Below are positions 47,742 to 58,000 of a DNA stretch of 64,000 nt, piece by piece. The stretch spans positions 1 through 64,000 of the forward strand of contig NZ_JACVPL010000010.1 in NCBI RefSeq assembly GCF_018881925.1, read 5' to 3'. The notes beneath the pieces are model-generated. The model made no database searches. It worked only from the letters and a program-made list of their open reading frames with translations, and was not told where the DNA came from. Each line of letters starts with the position of its first letter. Within the stretch, counting starts at the first letter, position 1. The DNA comes from Polynucleobacter sp. Latsch14-2. GTDB taxonomy: Bacteria; Pseudomonadota; Gammaproteobacteria; Burkholderiales; Burkholderiaceae. Made by a program: the position numbers and the translations under genes.

Positions 47742-49460
47742 TTATTCCGCGCTGACTTGATAGAGTCTGAGACGTTCATCCCGATCATATGCGCGTCGAT
47801 CTTCCCAGAGTAGGGTTACTTTTTTATTGTTAAGGCGAGCATAGGCTCTTGCCTCGGTTTGATTGTGTGTCAGCATCCAGGGACAGCTTGGATCATCACG
47901 TAATGTTAGTTTTGTAAAGTAAGAGAAAGAGGCAAGTTGCGCCAATCCTATGTTGCTGGTGTCGATGCAACCAGATTCTTTAGTGACAACCTGCGAGAGG
48001 CGTGCGGATACATAGCGATAGGTCTTGGCGTAGTTAATGGTGGGAAGCCATAAAGTCATCAGCAGCACCCACATTAAAGTCGTGCCCGACGCAGAAATAA
48101 TCAAACAGCGCCAAATTTCTTTCGGGGCGCGTGAGGTTCGCCAGCGGACGACTAACAACCAAATGCCGGTAATCGCAATCGCAATAATAAAAGCCAGCCA
48201 ATTTAATTGACCCTGAAAACCTGGCAAGAGGCGAGCAATATTTGCTGCAGTAGTTTCAGGATAACCAGTGACCTTCGCCATCCAGATAATCCAAATCGCT
48301 AGTGCAATGAGGGTGAAGCTAAACATTGCAAACCAGTCAATGAAGCTAATCAGGCTACGCTTAAGAATAGGTAAGCTAAAGGCGGCAATGATCGACAGAC
48401 TTGGAATCAATATCATTAAATCATGTTCATTGGCTTCTTCACGGAACAAAACATAGATGAAGCTACCAATGAATAAGCATAGTGGGATACAGAGATGTGG
48501 CGCACGCCAGGCACCTGCAGCTTTAGCGCGACCCCAGTGTGTTAATGAAATGATTGCTAGTGGCCATACTGGCCAAGCGTAGGCCCAAAAGTTGACACTT
48601 AAAAAACCTAATGAATTTAGCGAAGGTGTTACACGCATGTCTGGCATATTGCGCCAACCATCTTGGGCGATGTGGCGCCACTCAGGCGTGATATTCCCAA
48701 GGTACCAAAGCGTGGGCCAAATTGCAAAACCGAGCAGACCTAAAATAGTGCTGGTCATGGTCCAGCGAAAACGTAACTTAGCATTGCTAGCAATGACCGC
48801 AATAATGGTCGAGCCGACAATCAGTAGACTGAGGGTTAGGTTGCTTGATAGGGCAACGATGATGATGCCAAGACCGGTCCACAGACCACCTTGCCAGGGC
48901 TTATCGAGACCACGCACGGTGCCATAGAGAGCAATACTGATACCCATGAGTTGCGCCATCATGGGCGTAGTTTCGTGAGCACGCTGCGCAAGACCCACGC
49001 AGGCCAAGAAGATGAGTAAAGCACCATCAGCCAAGGTCATTCCATAGTTCTTGCGATTGGGTTGACCGCCTACAGCTAAAACCATAGGTTGCACTTCAGT
49101 TCTGCGACCCAAGAGATAGGTGGCATACCAAATAGCCAGCGCGGATGCAAAGAAGCAAATAGCAGAGTACAGGCGCGCGGCATTTGCTGCGCCAATCCAA
49201 GAGCCAAACAAATCAATTAATACCGCACCCATCCAATAAGGGAGTGGGGCGCCAAGGGAAAGATCACGCCCGGCAATGTGTGGAACAATCCAATCTAGAG
49301 AGTTCCCTCGAAAGAGGGTCCACATACCACCAAAACCAATTGCATCCTCGTTTTTCCAGGGATCCCGAAAAAACAAGCCAGCAAAACCATAAATCAATGT
49401 GAGCGCAAAAATAATAATGCGTGGGATTGATGTAGTAGCGGCGGCGGTAAGTTTGACCAT
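47742..49460 (-). CDS. GT39-family-like integral membrane glycosyltransferase
   Basis: A 572-residue protein with about 12 membrane spans and the first-loop acidic motif DPWKNEDAIGFGGMW, the catalytic-type loop of PMT/ArnT glycosyltransferases (GT-C fold). A large soluble C-terminal part follows the last span (SARLSQVVTKESGCIDTSN). It probably transfers a sugar from a polyprenyl donor to lipid or protein; the acceptor is unknown. I chose ATG 49460; TTG 49511 is in frame but lies inside the terminator hairpin of the upstream rpmE2 gene. Confidence 0.8.
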   Translation of the reverse strand: MVKLTAAATTSIPRIIIFALTLIYGFAGLFFRDPWKNEDAIGFGGMWTLFRGNSLDWIVPHIAGRDLSLGAPLPYWMGAVLIDLFGSWIGAANAARLYSAICFFASALAIWYATYLLGRRTEVQPMVLAVGGQPNRKNYGMTLADGALLIFLACVGLAQRAHETTPMMAQLMGISIALYGTVRGLDKPWQGGLWTGLGIIIVALSSNLTLSLLIVGSTIIAVIASNAKLRFRWTMTSTILGLLGFAIWPTLWYLGNITPEWRHIAQDGWRNMPDMRVTPSLNSLGFLSVNFWAYAWPVWPLAIISLTHWGRAKAAGAWRAPHLCIPLCLFIGSFIYVLFREEANEHDLMILIPSLSIIAAFSLPILKRSLISFIDWFAMFSFTLIALAIWIIWMAKVTGYPETTAANIARLLPGFQGQLNWLAFIIAIAITGIWLLVVRWRTSRAPKEIWRCLIISASGTTLMWVLLMTLWLPTINYAKTYRYVSARLSQVVTKESGCIDTSNIGLAQLASFSYFTKLTLRDDPSCPWMLTHNQTEARAYARLNNKKVTLLWEDRRAYDRDERLRLYQVSAE

Positions 49461-49494
49461 TAATGAAGTAGAAGAAGCAGGTAAGTTCTGGGGC

Positions 49495-49522
49495 AATAAA
49501 AAAGGCAGCAAACGCTGCCTTT
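49495..49522 (-). terminator. Terminator of rpmE2 transcript
   Basis: On the reverse strand AAAGGCAGC pairs with GCTGCCTTT (nine pairs, loop GTTT), followed by a T-tract. It lies 70 bases downstream of the rpmE2 stop and 35 bases upstream of the chosen GT39-like start. Confidence 0.85.
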
Positions 49523-49591
49523 ATTATCTCGCAGGGAGGGGGTTAACACCCCGAAACTCCCATGAAGAGTAAGTCTGTGCCTAGGGCCAGG

Positions 49592-49939
49592 TTAAGCCTT
49601 CTTTTTAGCTGGCTTTTCAGCAGCTTTAGCTTCTGCAGCCGCAGCTTTTTTCTCGGCAGTTTTAGCAGCGCCATCACCGGTAGCTTTAGCAACGGCTTTG
49701 GTACCGAATTTCTGACGGAATTTCTCAACACGACCAGCGGTATCCATGATTTTTTGGGTGCCGGTGTAGAAAGGGTGTGATTCAGAAGAAGTTTCGATCT
49801 TAGCCAATGGATACTCTTTACCATCTTCCCACTTGATGGTTTCTCTAGTGTTCATGGTGGAGCGAGTCTTGAAGCTGAAGTTATTGGAAACGTCTACAAA
49901 GACGATTTCACGATATTCGGGGTGAATGCCAGGTTTCAT
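49592..49939 (-). CDS. rpmE2: 50S ribosomal protein L31 type B
   Basis: A 115-residue ribosomal protein. [23 protein letters not shown] and [36 protein letters not shown] are the L31 core. The zinc cysteines of the type A form are absent, which marks the type B paralogue, often expressed when zinc is scarce; no type A gene is in the window. The last ~35 residues are an Ala/Lys-rich tail beyond the usual end. Confidence 0.93.
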   Translation of the reverse strand: MKPGIHPEYREIVFVDVSNNFSFKTRSTMNTRETIKWEDGKEYPLAKIETSSESHPFYTGTQKIMDTAGRVEKFRQKFGTKAVAKATGDGAAKTAEKKAAAAEAKAAEKPAKKKA

Positions 49940-50061
49940 TTTGAGTCCTATGAGCGGGTAGCCGTTTGAGCCAAATTGGCTTAAATACTTTCCCAGGTTG
50001 GTAAATCAGTAAAAGCGAAATTATGCCATGAAATCAACAACAAAGCGCGGTTTTATGGACT

Positions 50062-50090
50062 AAAAAGAGCCAAAAACACTCGTTTTTAGC
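50062..50090 (-). terminator. Terminator at the rho stop codon
   Basis: On the reverse strand GCTAAAAAC pairs with GTTTTTGGC, loop GAGT, followed by TCTTTTT. The stop codon TAA of rho is part of the 5' arm of the stem, so translation to the end would melt the hairpin while a ribosome is present. Confidence 0.75.
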
Positions 50091-51348
50091 CACCTTTACG
50101 CATTAAGTCGAAGAATTCACCATTATTTTTAGTGGATTTGAGTTTATCAACGATGAAGTTCATTGCCTCGATATCGTCCATATCGGCCAAAAGCTTGCGT
50201 AAAACCCAGATTTTCTGGAGGTTTTCAGCCTTGACCAACAACTCTTCGCGACGTGTACCAGACTTGTTGAGGTTAATCGATGGATAAACCCGACGTTCAG
50301 CCAAGCGACGCTCAAGATGAACTTCCATATTGCCGGTGCCTTTGAACTCTTCATAGATCAGGTCATCCATACGGCTACCTGTTTCAATCAAGGCAGTGGC
50401 GATGATTGTGAGTGAGCCACCTTCTTCAATGTTACGAGCGGCACCGAAGAAACGTTTGGGACGTTGTAATGCATTGGCATCCACACCGCCAGACAAAACC
50501 TTGCCAGATGAAGGGATCACCGTATTGTAGGCACGCGCAAGACGGGTAATGGAGTCCAGCAAAATGATGACGTCTTTACCCATCTCCACTAAACGCTTGG
50601 CTTTTTCGATCACCATTTCGGCTACTTGAACATGGCGAACTGCTGGCTCATCAAAGGTGGAGGCAACAACTTCACCGCGAACAGAGCGTTGCATTTCAGT
50701 AACCTCCTCGGGACGTTCGTCAACGAGGAGCACAATCAAAATCGCATCTGGGTTATTAGCAGAAATCGCATGAGCGATATGCTGCATCATGACGGTCTTA
50801 CCAGATTTAGGTGACGAGACAATCAAGCCGCGCTGGCCAAAGCCAATCGGCGAGATCATGTCGATAATGCGACCCGTAAGGTTTTCTTCTGCCTTGATAT
50901 CACGCTCTAACAAAATCGTACGATTAGGGTGTAGTGGGGTTAAGTTCTCAAACATGATGCGATTTTTGAGAGCCTCAGGAGGTAGGCCGTTAATCTTGTC
51001 GACCTTGACTAAGGCAAAGTAACGTTCACCATCTTTTGGTGTGCGCACTTCACCTTCAACGCTATCACCCGTGTGCAAGTTAAAGCGGCGAATCTGCGCG
51101 GGAGAGATATAGATATCATCAGGGGAAGCCATATAAGAGGCTTCAGGTGAGCGCAAGAAACCAAAGCCATCTGGCAACACCTCTAAAGTGCCGTCACCAA
51201 AAACCATTTCACCGGCTTTGGCGCGTTTCTTCAGAATGGCAAACATCAACTCTTGTTTGCGCATACGTTGGGTGTTTTCAATCTCCAGGCTAGCTGCCAT
51301 TTCAAGCAGAGCGGAAACGTGGAGGACTTTGAGTTCAGTTAATTGCAT
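50086..51348 (-). CDS. rho: Transcription termination factor Rho
   Basis: A 420-residue hexameric RNA-dependent ATPase. The N-terminal helical domain starts [18 protein letters not shown], the RNA-binding cold-shock-like domain contains [31 protein letters not shown]. The Walker A motif is [16 protein letters not shown], and the R-loop region near [22 protein letters not shown] chose ATG 51348, the normal start; GTG 51402 would add 18 residues unlike the family and sits at the leader palindrome. E. coli Rho controls its own leader; here the 215-base leader contains a perfect palindrome. Confidence 0.96.
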   Translation of the reverse strand: MQLTELKVLHVSALLEMAASLEIENTQRMRKQELMFAILKKRAKAGEMVFGDGTLEVLPDGFGFLRSPEASYMASPDDIYISPAQIRRFNLHTGDSVEGEVRTPKDGERYFALVKVDKINGLPPEALKNRIMFENLTPLHPNRTILLERDIKAEENLTGRIIDMISPIGFGQRGLIVSSPKSGKTVMMQHIAHAISANNPDAILIVLLVDERPEEVTEMQRSVRGEVVASTFDEPAVRHVQVAEMVIEKAKRLVEMGKDVIILLDSITRLARAYNTVIPSSGKVLSGGVDANALQRPKRFFGAARNIEEGGSLTIIATALIETGSRMDDLIYEEFKGTGNMEVHLERRLAERRVYPSINLNKSGTRREELLVKAENLQKIWVLRKLLADMDDIEAMNFIVDKLKSTKNNGEFFDLMRKGG

Positions 51349-51401
51349 GTGGTTCTCGGGTGTGGATAAAGATATATTGTTAAATGTGGTTTGGGGTATC
51401 A

Positions 51402-51421
51402 CTAGTCTTGATCAAGACTAG
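51402..51421. promoter_or_regulatory. Perfect 20-bp palindrome in the rho leader
   Basis: CTAGTCTTGATCAAGACTAG is its own reverse complement and lies 54 bases before the rho ATG. It could be an operator for a dimeric regulator, or a hairpin in the rho leader RNA (eight-pair stem, GATC loop). It has no T-tract, so it is not a terminator. Confidence 0.5.
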
Positions 51422-51558
51422 ATAAGAAAACAGAATTTGGGGTCTAAAAAAGAGGGGAGTAGATTGCTGGAAATAGAGGCACTGGAAAGTGCGTTGAACT
51501 GCTGATTAACGCCATACTACACTAAATTCTAGGGGATGCAAGCAGGGTCTAAATGCGG

Positions 51559-51589
51559 AAAAAACACAGGCTCACCTAGTGAACCTGTG
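51559..51589 (-). terminator. Terminator of trxA
   Basis: On the reverse strand CACAGGTTCAC pairs with GTGAGCCTGTG (one mismatch), loop of three, followed by TTTTTT. It ends the trxA transcript 13 bases after the stop, so rho must have its own promoter in the 211 bases downstream. Confidence 0.85.
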
Positions 51590-51601
51590 ATCTGTCACTA
51601 T

Positions 51602-51928
51602 TTACAGATGACTATCAATAAATGCAGTCAACTGAGATTTGGCTAAGGCGCCTACTTTTTGGGCGGCTACGGTGCCATTTTTGAACAAAATCAAGGTAGG
51701 AATGCCACGAATATTAAACTGGGCAGGAACTCCTTGGTTTTCATCGACGTTCATTTTGGCTATTTGGAGCTTATCGCCATATTCGCTGGATAAATCTTCC
51801 AAAATAGGGCCGATCATTTTGCAAGGACCGCACCATTCAGCCCAAAAGTCGAGCAATACAGGTTTGTCGGATTTGAGGACGTCCTGCTCAAAAGAGGCGT
51901 CTGTTACATGTTTAATGCCGGCACTCAT
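51602..51928 (-). CDS. trxA: Thioredoxin 1
   Basis: A 108-residue cytoplasmic disulfide reductase with the active site [11 protein letters not shown] near residues 28-38 and the cis-Pro loop [10 protein letters not shown] near 75. Standard length, no signal peptide. trxA next to rho is a very common order in proteobacteria. Confidence 0.97.
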   Translation of the reverse strand: MSAGIKHVTDASFEQDVLKSDKPVLLDFWAEWCGPCKMIGPILEDLSSEYGDKLQIAKMNVDENQGVPAQFNIRGIPTLILFKNGTVAAQKVGALAKSQLTAFIDSHL

Positions 51929-52035
51929 GAAAATTCCTTATTTAGGCTTATTTAGTTATGTCGCTACAACGCTTATATTAGCAATAAGCCAAGCTTTCTG
52001 CCTAAATTTAAAAGATAAACCCTAAAACCGACTAG

Positions 52036-55000
52036 ATGCCCCACCCATTTCCCATTATTTCCGATCTAGGGCAACCCCACTCATGGTCAATTACGCCTGA
52101 TGCTATGGCACTTGAGTGCTTGGCTAAAGGTGTCTGGGATTGTGCGATACAAACAAATCAGCGCCCCTTGGTAGTTCTGAGCACTGCGGGCCCTCTTATT
52201 GGGGTGAGAGAGGCGCTAGAACTACACAGGCCTAAAAACCTTCACCCTAAAATTGCCTTCTTGCCTCAGGTTATGAGCCTTAATGATTGGTTGGAGGCTG
52301 CACCAGGCGCATGGAAATTTCCTAAGAAACAATCAGACTTAGAACGTTGGTTATCGGTCTATACCAATCTACGCAAACATAAAGTGTTGCAAAGTTGGTT
52401 TAAAGCAGAGAGCGAGGCGGGGGCATGGGGGTTAGCGCAGGCAGTAATTGATGCTTGTGATGCACTCTCAGAAGCAGTGGTTCCTCAATTGCAAGGTGAG
52501 CTCAATGCGTTATTGCAAACTGATGCACTCGATACGCAAGCGTGGCTCAATAAAGTCGAGCTTGTTTTGGATCAGGCAATCGCCAAAGCGTATGTTGGCT
52601 TATCTCGAAATGTGGTTGACCAAGAGGCTGCCGTCCTATTAACTTTTTGGCGCTACCTGAGTAATGTGGGTGACCCGGTAATACGCAAGCACTTGGCAAT
52701 GTCTGCGCATTTGCAGCTTGCAAAAGCCAGTAGAGAGAAATCTGATTCAACAGGGCGCGCTTTTATTTGGGTGCAGACTGCAGATCCAAAGCCGATTGAT
52801 CAAGAGCTGATTGGAAACTACTTAAGCGAGTACGCATTAGTTGCCCCGGTGCTGCAGGTGAGTTTGGATTGGCAGACGGTTGCTTTATGGTCGGAGGCTC
52901 TGACGGGTTTGGATGCAGAGGGCTACATACCTTTAGTTAGCACCCAAGAGCAAGCCCAAGTGAATCACAATATCAAGGCGTATAGCCATGATGGCTTGCA
53001 ATTATTGGCTGCGCGACGTTTTGAAGAATTGGCTTGGGCTGCAACCAAAACAATTGAGAAGCATCTGATAGATGGCAAGAAAAATATCGCTTTAGTAGCG
53101 CAAGACCGTCTAGCAGCACGCAGGGCGCGCGCGCTGTTGAGTCGTTTAGGAAATTCATTACGCATTCGAGACGAGACTGGCTGGAAGCTATCGACCACCA
53201 GAGCTGCCGCTGCCTTTGATAGTTGGCTAGAGCTCATTCGTGCGCCTAGGGAGGGGCCTAGTGCAAGTGTATTGTTGGAATTCTTAAATAATCCATATTT
53301 TGATCTGGCGCACTGTCTGAATGTACCGCCAGAGGCATGCCTTGGTTTGATTGTCCACTTGGAAGACATTCTGATTGCTAGTCAGGCTAAGTCTGGTTGG
53401 GAAACCTTTCGCATGGCAATAGAGCGGGCCAATGACTACGCGCTCAAGCATGGCGGGGTAAGTAATCCATATCTCTTGGAGATTATTGGGTTTGTACAAA
53501 GTCACCATCATGCTTGGCAACAACTGGCACTCGATTGCTCCAATGCGTACACGCTCCTGCAGAGTAATTTGCAAGATACCGGCATGGCGCAACGTCTCGA
53601 GCAAGATTTTGCTGGGAAGCAATTGCTCGAAGTAATTCAGAGTTTTGACCTCCGTGCGAGCGTTTATAAACAAGTGAAGATGCGCTTATCGGAGTGGCTA
53701 AGTCTTTTAAAGACTGTGATTGAAGATGCCTCTTATGAAGAGTCTGGATCAGAAGCTTTGGCCACCCTCAGCATTTTGCCGCTCAGCTCAATCCGACTGC
53801 GGCATTTTGATGCGGTAGTGTTGGTAGGTTGTGATGAACAACAGTTGCCAGCTTTTTCTGAGCCGCCATTGTTTTTCTCGGACACACTCAATCGTTATCT
53901 CAAATCCTCAACTATTGCTGCGCAATATATTCAGCAGGCTAGAGATCTCTCTCAGCTCTTAGTGTCTTGTCCAAGCGTTACCTTACTTTGGCAGAACAAA
54001 AGTAAAAGTGGTGAACCTCTAAGACCTTCGGCTTGGATCCAACGCATGCAAGCAATACTGCCAGAGTGGATAGCAATCGATGTCAAGCCGGATGTATATG
54101 AAGACCAATCAGACCCGATACAAATGGCAGTGAGTACTCTAAAGCCAGATTTAGCAATTCCGGTAACGGTATCACCAAGCGCTTACAAGGCTTTGCGCGA
54201 TTGCCCTTATCGATATTATGTGAGTAGCCTACTTGGCTTGCGTAGGGCAAAGGAATTCGAGGAGGGTTTTGATGCATCGCTAGCGGGGCAGACTTTACAT
54301 GCACTACTCAAAACCTTTTTTGAGGCGCTGAAAAAGGAGGAAAAGAATCCTCAGTCGGCAATTCATGGGGGCGAAGATGCTCGTCGACAATGGATGCGGG
54401 AACAGTTAAATCGGTATTCAGAAAAAGAGTTTGAACGCCTTATTGCAGGCGATGCTAGGGTGATGGGTGCCTTGCGAGATTGGCAGAAGCAAATTCCCAG
54501 CTTTGTAGATTGGCAGTTACAACGCGAGGCCGCAGGTTGGCGTTATCACGAAGCCGAGTGCAAGGTAGGATTTAGATTAACCTTGACTGACCCTGAGGGT
54601 ATGCAGCGAGAGATTGAGATAGCGGGTCGCGCAGATCGCTTCGATATGCATGAAACGAATCAGACTGCCGCCGCTGTCATTGATTACAAAAACCAGAAGA
54701 TCCAGAAAATTGTCGATCGGGCAGATAATCTTTTGGATGATCCTCAGTTACTAATCTATGCGCGGAGTGTGAATGAGGGCGCCATTGCTGCGAATCTTCC
54801 TGGGCGAATCGTAGATCAAGCTGAGTGGGTGACACTTAAAGCGGAGATTGACAAAGGGGACGGAAAAAATATCCGAGCGCATGCTGTTGAAGATATGCCG
54901 GATATGATGGCGCAATTTTCTGAGCAGATTGTGGATGATCTTAATGTATTGTGGGCGCGTAAACCCATGAAGGCATTTGCACCAGATAGCGTGTGTCGAT

Positions 55001-55041
55001 ACTGCGATGCAAGAGGCATTTGCAGAAAGGGGATGTGGTGA
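52036..55041 (+). CDS. addB: AddB-like PD-(D/E)XK nuclease subunit
   Basis: A 1001-residue protein of the AddB/RecB-nuclease type. The N-terminal two-thirds is a degenerate helicase region without a Walker A motif. The C-terminal nuclease domain (about 715-1000) has GQTLHALLKTFFE, GRADRFD and AAVIDYKNQK, the conserved His, Asp and DYK. Cysteines in RDCPYRYY and SVCRYCDARGICRKG match the iron-sulfur-stapled nuclease of AddB. With the next gene, which overlaps by four bases, it forms a two-subunit double-strand-break resection enzyme in place of RecBCD. The end of the gene overlaps the next start. Confidence 0.88.
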   Translation: MPHPFPIISDLGQPHSWSITPDAMALECLAKGVWDCAIQTNQRPLVVLSTAGPLIGVREALELHRPKNLHPKIAFLPQVMSLNDWLEAAPGAWKFPKKQSDLERWLSVYTNLRKHKVLQSWFKAESEAGAWGLAQAVIDACDALSEAVVPQLQGELNALLQTDALDTQAWLNKVELVLDQAIAKAYVGLSRNVVDQEAAVLLTFWRYLSNVGDPVIRKHLAMSAHLQLAKASREKSDSTGRAFIWVQTADPKPIDQELIGNYLSEYALVAPVLQVSLDWQTVALWSEALTGLDAEGYIPLVSTQEQAQVNHNIKAYSHDGLQLLAARRFEELAWAATKTIEKHLIDGKKNIALVAQDRLAARRARALLSRLGNSLRIRDETGWKLSTTRAAAAFDSWLELIRAPREGPSASVLLEFLNNPYFDLAHCLNVPPEACLGLIVHLEDILIASQAKSGWETFRMAIERANDYALKHGGVSNPYLLEIIGFVQSHHHAWQQLALDCSNAYTLLQSNLQDTGMAQRLEQDFAGKQLLEVIQSFDLRASVYKQVKMRLSEWLSLLKTVIEDASYEESGSEALATLSILPLSSIRLRHFDAVVLVGCDEQQLPAFSEPPLFFSDTLNRYLKSSTIAAQYIQQARDLSQLLVSCPSVTLLWQNKSKSGEPLRPSAWIQRMQAILPEWIAIDVKPDVYEDQSDPIQMAVSTLKPDLAIPVTVSPSAYKALRDCPYRYYVSSLLGLRRAKEFEEGFDASLAGQTLHALLKTFFEALKKEEKNPQSAIHGGEDARRQWMREQLNRYSEKEFERLIAGDARVMGALRDWQKQIPSFVDWQLQREAAGWRYHEAECKVGFRLTLTDPEGMQREIEIAGRADRFDMHETNQTAAAVIDYKNQKIQKIVDRADNLLDDPQLLIYARSVNEGAIAANLPGRIVDQAEWVTLKAEIDKGDGKNIRAHAVEDMPDMMAQFSEQIVDDLNVLWARKPMKAFAPDSVCRYCDARGICRKGMW

Positions 55042-58000
55042 GCGAAAACTTTGATTACGCTATAGCCTGCAATCCCGAGCATTCTGTGATTGTTTCTGCT
55101 TGCGCGGGTAGTGGCAAGACTTGGCTATTGGTGGCGCGGATGCTGAGGTTATTGCTTGCTGGTGCAAAGCCTACAGAAATTCTGGCGCTTACTTTTACTC
55201 GTAAAGCTGCTCAAGAGATGCGCGATCGGCTCTATGGATTGCTGGAAGAATTTTCCAGGGCCGATGACGCTAGCTTAACTCAAGAGTTGATGATGCGAGG
55301 CCTTAAGCAGGCAGAGGCTCAAGAGCTCCTCCCCGAAGCTCGGGCGCTGTATCTAAAGGTTTTGGCAAGCCCGCAGGCGATTGTAATTGACACTTTCCAT
55401 GGTTGGTTTGGTCGTTTGCTTGGTGCGGCACCAGTATCTGCCGATGTTCAGCCAGGCTTTAATTTACGTGAAGATTCTAATCGCCTACAAGATGAGTGCA
55501 TGGAGGATTGGTGGGGAGATTTACCTCAAGAGCTGAAAGAGTATTTCGATATTTTGCTGGCTGAATTTGGCGCTAGTGAGACACAAAAATTCTTGATGGG
55601 TAGTTACAGCCTCTTTAAGCAAAGAGGCGCATGGACCTTTTTCATTGATGCTTGCAAGACACAGGGCTTGACTCCATTAGCGCGACTAGATCAAGGGCTA
55701 CCGAGCCTGGGGACGCTCAACCCGCTAGAGCGCTTTTGGCAACAACCCCAAACTATGGGCAACCTAGAATTGCTCTACCGATGCTTTAGCAACGGCACAC
55801 CGACCCAGAAGGCTGGAGCTGCCTATATTGAGTTTGTGATTGCGCACCATCGCGCCGGTGGTTCTCTGATGGAAATTGCCGATGAATGGCAAAGTTATTT
55901 CCTCACCAAAAAACGTACGCCATTAGCGGATATCGCTAAGACCTCTAAACCGATGTTGGATTACATCACCAAAACGGGCGGTGATCCCGCAGAAATCACT
56001 TCGATTCGCAATGCTTGGGTAGAGGCTTATGAAGCTTTATTCGCTTGGCAAAGCGAGCAGCGAATTCATGATGTCAATGAAGCATGGTTTGCGATGAGTG
56101 AAGCGATGCTGGCTCATATGGAAAAGACTAAAGAGTCTATGCGTGTGCGTGACTTTGACGATTTGGAGATTGGGGTTAGCCAGCTTATGGCACAGGCGGC
56201 TAACGCCTCCTATTTACAGGCACGCCTCGATGCGAAGTACAGCCACATTTTAATTGATGAGTTTCAGGACACCAATCCCTTGCAGTGGCAGATATTGCGC
56301 TCTTGGTTGGAGGGTTATGGTGACGATGGATCCAAGCCTAGCGTCTTTATTGTTGGAGATCCCAAGCAATCTATTTATCGCTTCCGCCGCGCTGACCCGC
56401 GCTTATTTGATAGCGCTAGAAATTTCCTAGTAGCTCATTTGGATGCTAAAACTTTATCGCAAAATACCACCCGCAGAAATGCGCCTGCAATTAATGAAGC
56501 AGTAAACCAGGTCTTTTTAGCTGGAGCATTGCCAGCGAGCTATCAGTATGCTGCACAAAAAACAGCCTGGCAGCCACCGCTTGAGGGTATTGTAGGGTCG
56601 GAATACGCAGCGCAAGGTGAGGCGCAGTTACTCCCGCTGATTGAGCGTGCTGAAGAAGAGCAGTCTGAGCGCTCTGGCACGGCTTTAGATGATGCGATTC
56701 ATGATGCGGGACAAACTGCTAGTGTTCAGCAGCGCTATGAAGAGGGCAAACAAATTAGTCGTCTAATTCACCGCATTATGGCAACGCGCCAGGTGGTAGA
56801 TAAAAAGGACGGCAGAGAATTTTGGCGACCAGCTAGAGGAAGTGATTTCATTCTGTTGGTGAAGCGACGCTTATATTTACCTCAGTTTGAGAGGGCCTTA
56901 CGTGAGACTGGCTTAGCTTATGACAGCTCCCGCTTGGGCGGTCTCTTAAATACGCTAGAAATTGATGACCTCATTGCCTTACTCACAGTCTTGGTTTCAC
57001 CACGACATGATTTGCCTTTAGCTCAAGTGCTACGAAGCCCTATCTTTGGTTTTACTGAAGAGCAAATGCAGTTGCTTGCCATTAGCATTAGCGAAGCCTA
57101 CTCATGCTGGTGGGATGCATTACAAGCTAATCAAAACCCGCAGATTCAAAAAGCGGCGCGCTATTTAGAGCATTGGCGTGCTTTGGGTGAGACCTTGCCT
57201 GTTCATGATCTACTGGATCTTATTTATCAAGAGAGCAACTTGCGCGTTAAATATGCTCTGGTCTCGCAAAACTTAGCGCGTGCGCAAGTTTTAGCAAATC
57301 TTGATGCCTTCTTGACGCTTGCTTTAAATCAAGATGGTGGGCGCTATCCGAGTTTGAGTCGCTTTATTGCTGAGATCAATACCATGCGTCGTGGTGACGA
57401 TAACGAAACCCCTAATGAGGGTGATGTTGAGTCTGAAGCGGAGCTTGATCAAGATATTGGTGAAATCGACGAGCAAAGCGAAGCGACTGAAGATGATCAG
57501 CATCAGCGTGTGCGCTTGATGACGATTCATGGCGCTAAAGGCTTGGAAGCGCCTTTTGTGATCATGCTCGATGCCAACCATACCGAGTGGAAAGCTCCGC
57601 ATCGTGGCGTTCTCCTTGATTGGTCTCCTGAGCATGCAAGTCCAACGCATCTGTCACTTTACACATCCCAATCATTAACAGGTGAGCGCAGCATCATTTA
57701 TGACAAAGAGAATGAAGTAAGTCAAAATGAAAATTGGAATTTACTCTATGTCGCCATGACAAGGGCAAAGCAAGGCCTATGGTTAAGCGGTGTGCAAGCA
57801 AGTAATAAAACAGGTATTAACGAGCGTTCTTGGTATGGAAGAGCCTTAACTGCTGGTATCACTGTGGATATTGATGTACTGAATCTGCCTGATACCTGTG
57901 CTGAATCAAACCACGCCTCAGTAGAGTTGGGCAGTATGCCATTCAGAATGGATCAATTTGCGATTGAATGGGATGCTGCCAAACACAGCCACCAAGAACA

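Noticed and set aside
49461..49511. Upstream TTG start for the GT39-like protein
   Set aside because: The TTG lies in the rpmE2 terminator hairpin; ATG 49460 begins a normal N-terminus.
51188..51421. Forward ORF opposite rho
   Set aside because: It is antisense to a conserved gene and lacks any domain or ribosome binding site.
54993..55037. Upstream start for addA
   Set aside because: The extra residues lie within addB; GTG 55038 is coupled to its stop with a suitable ribosome binding site.
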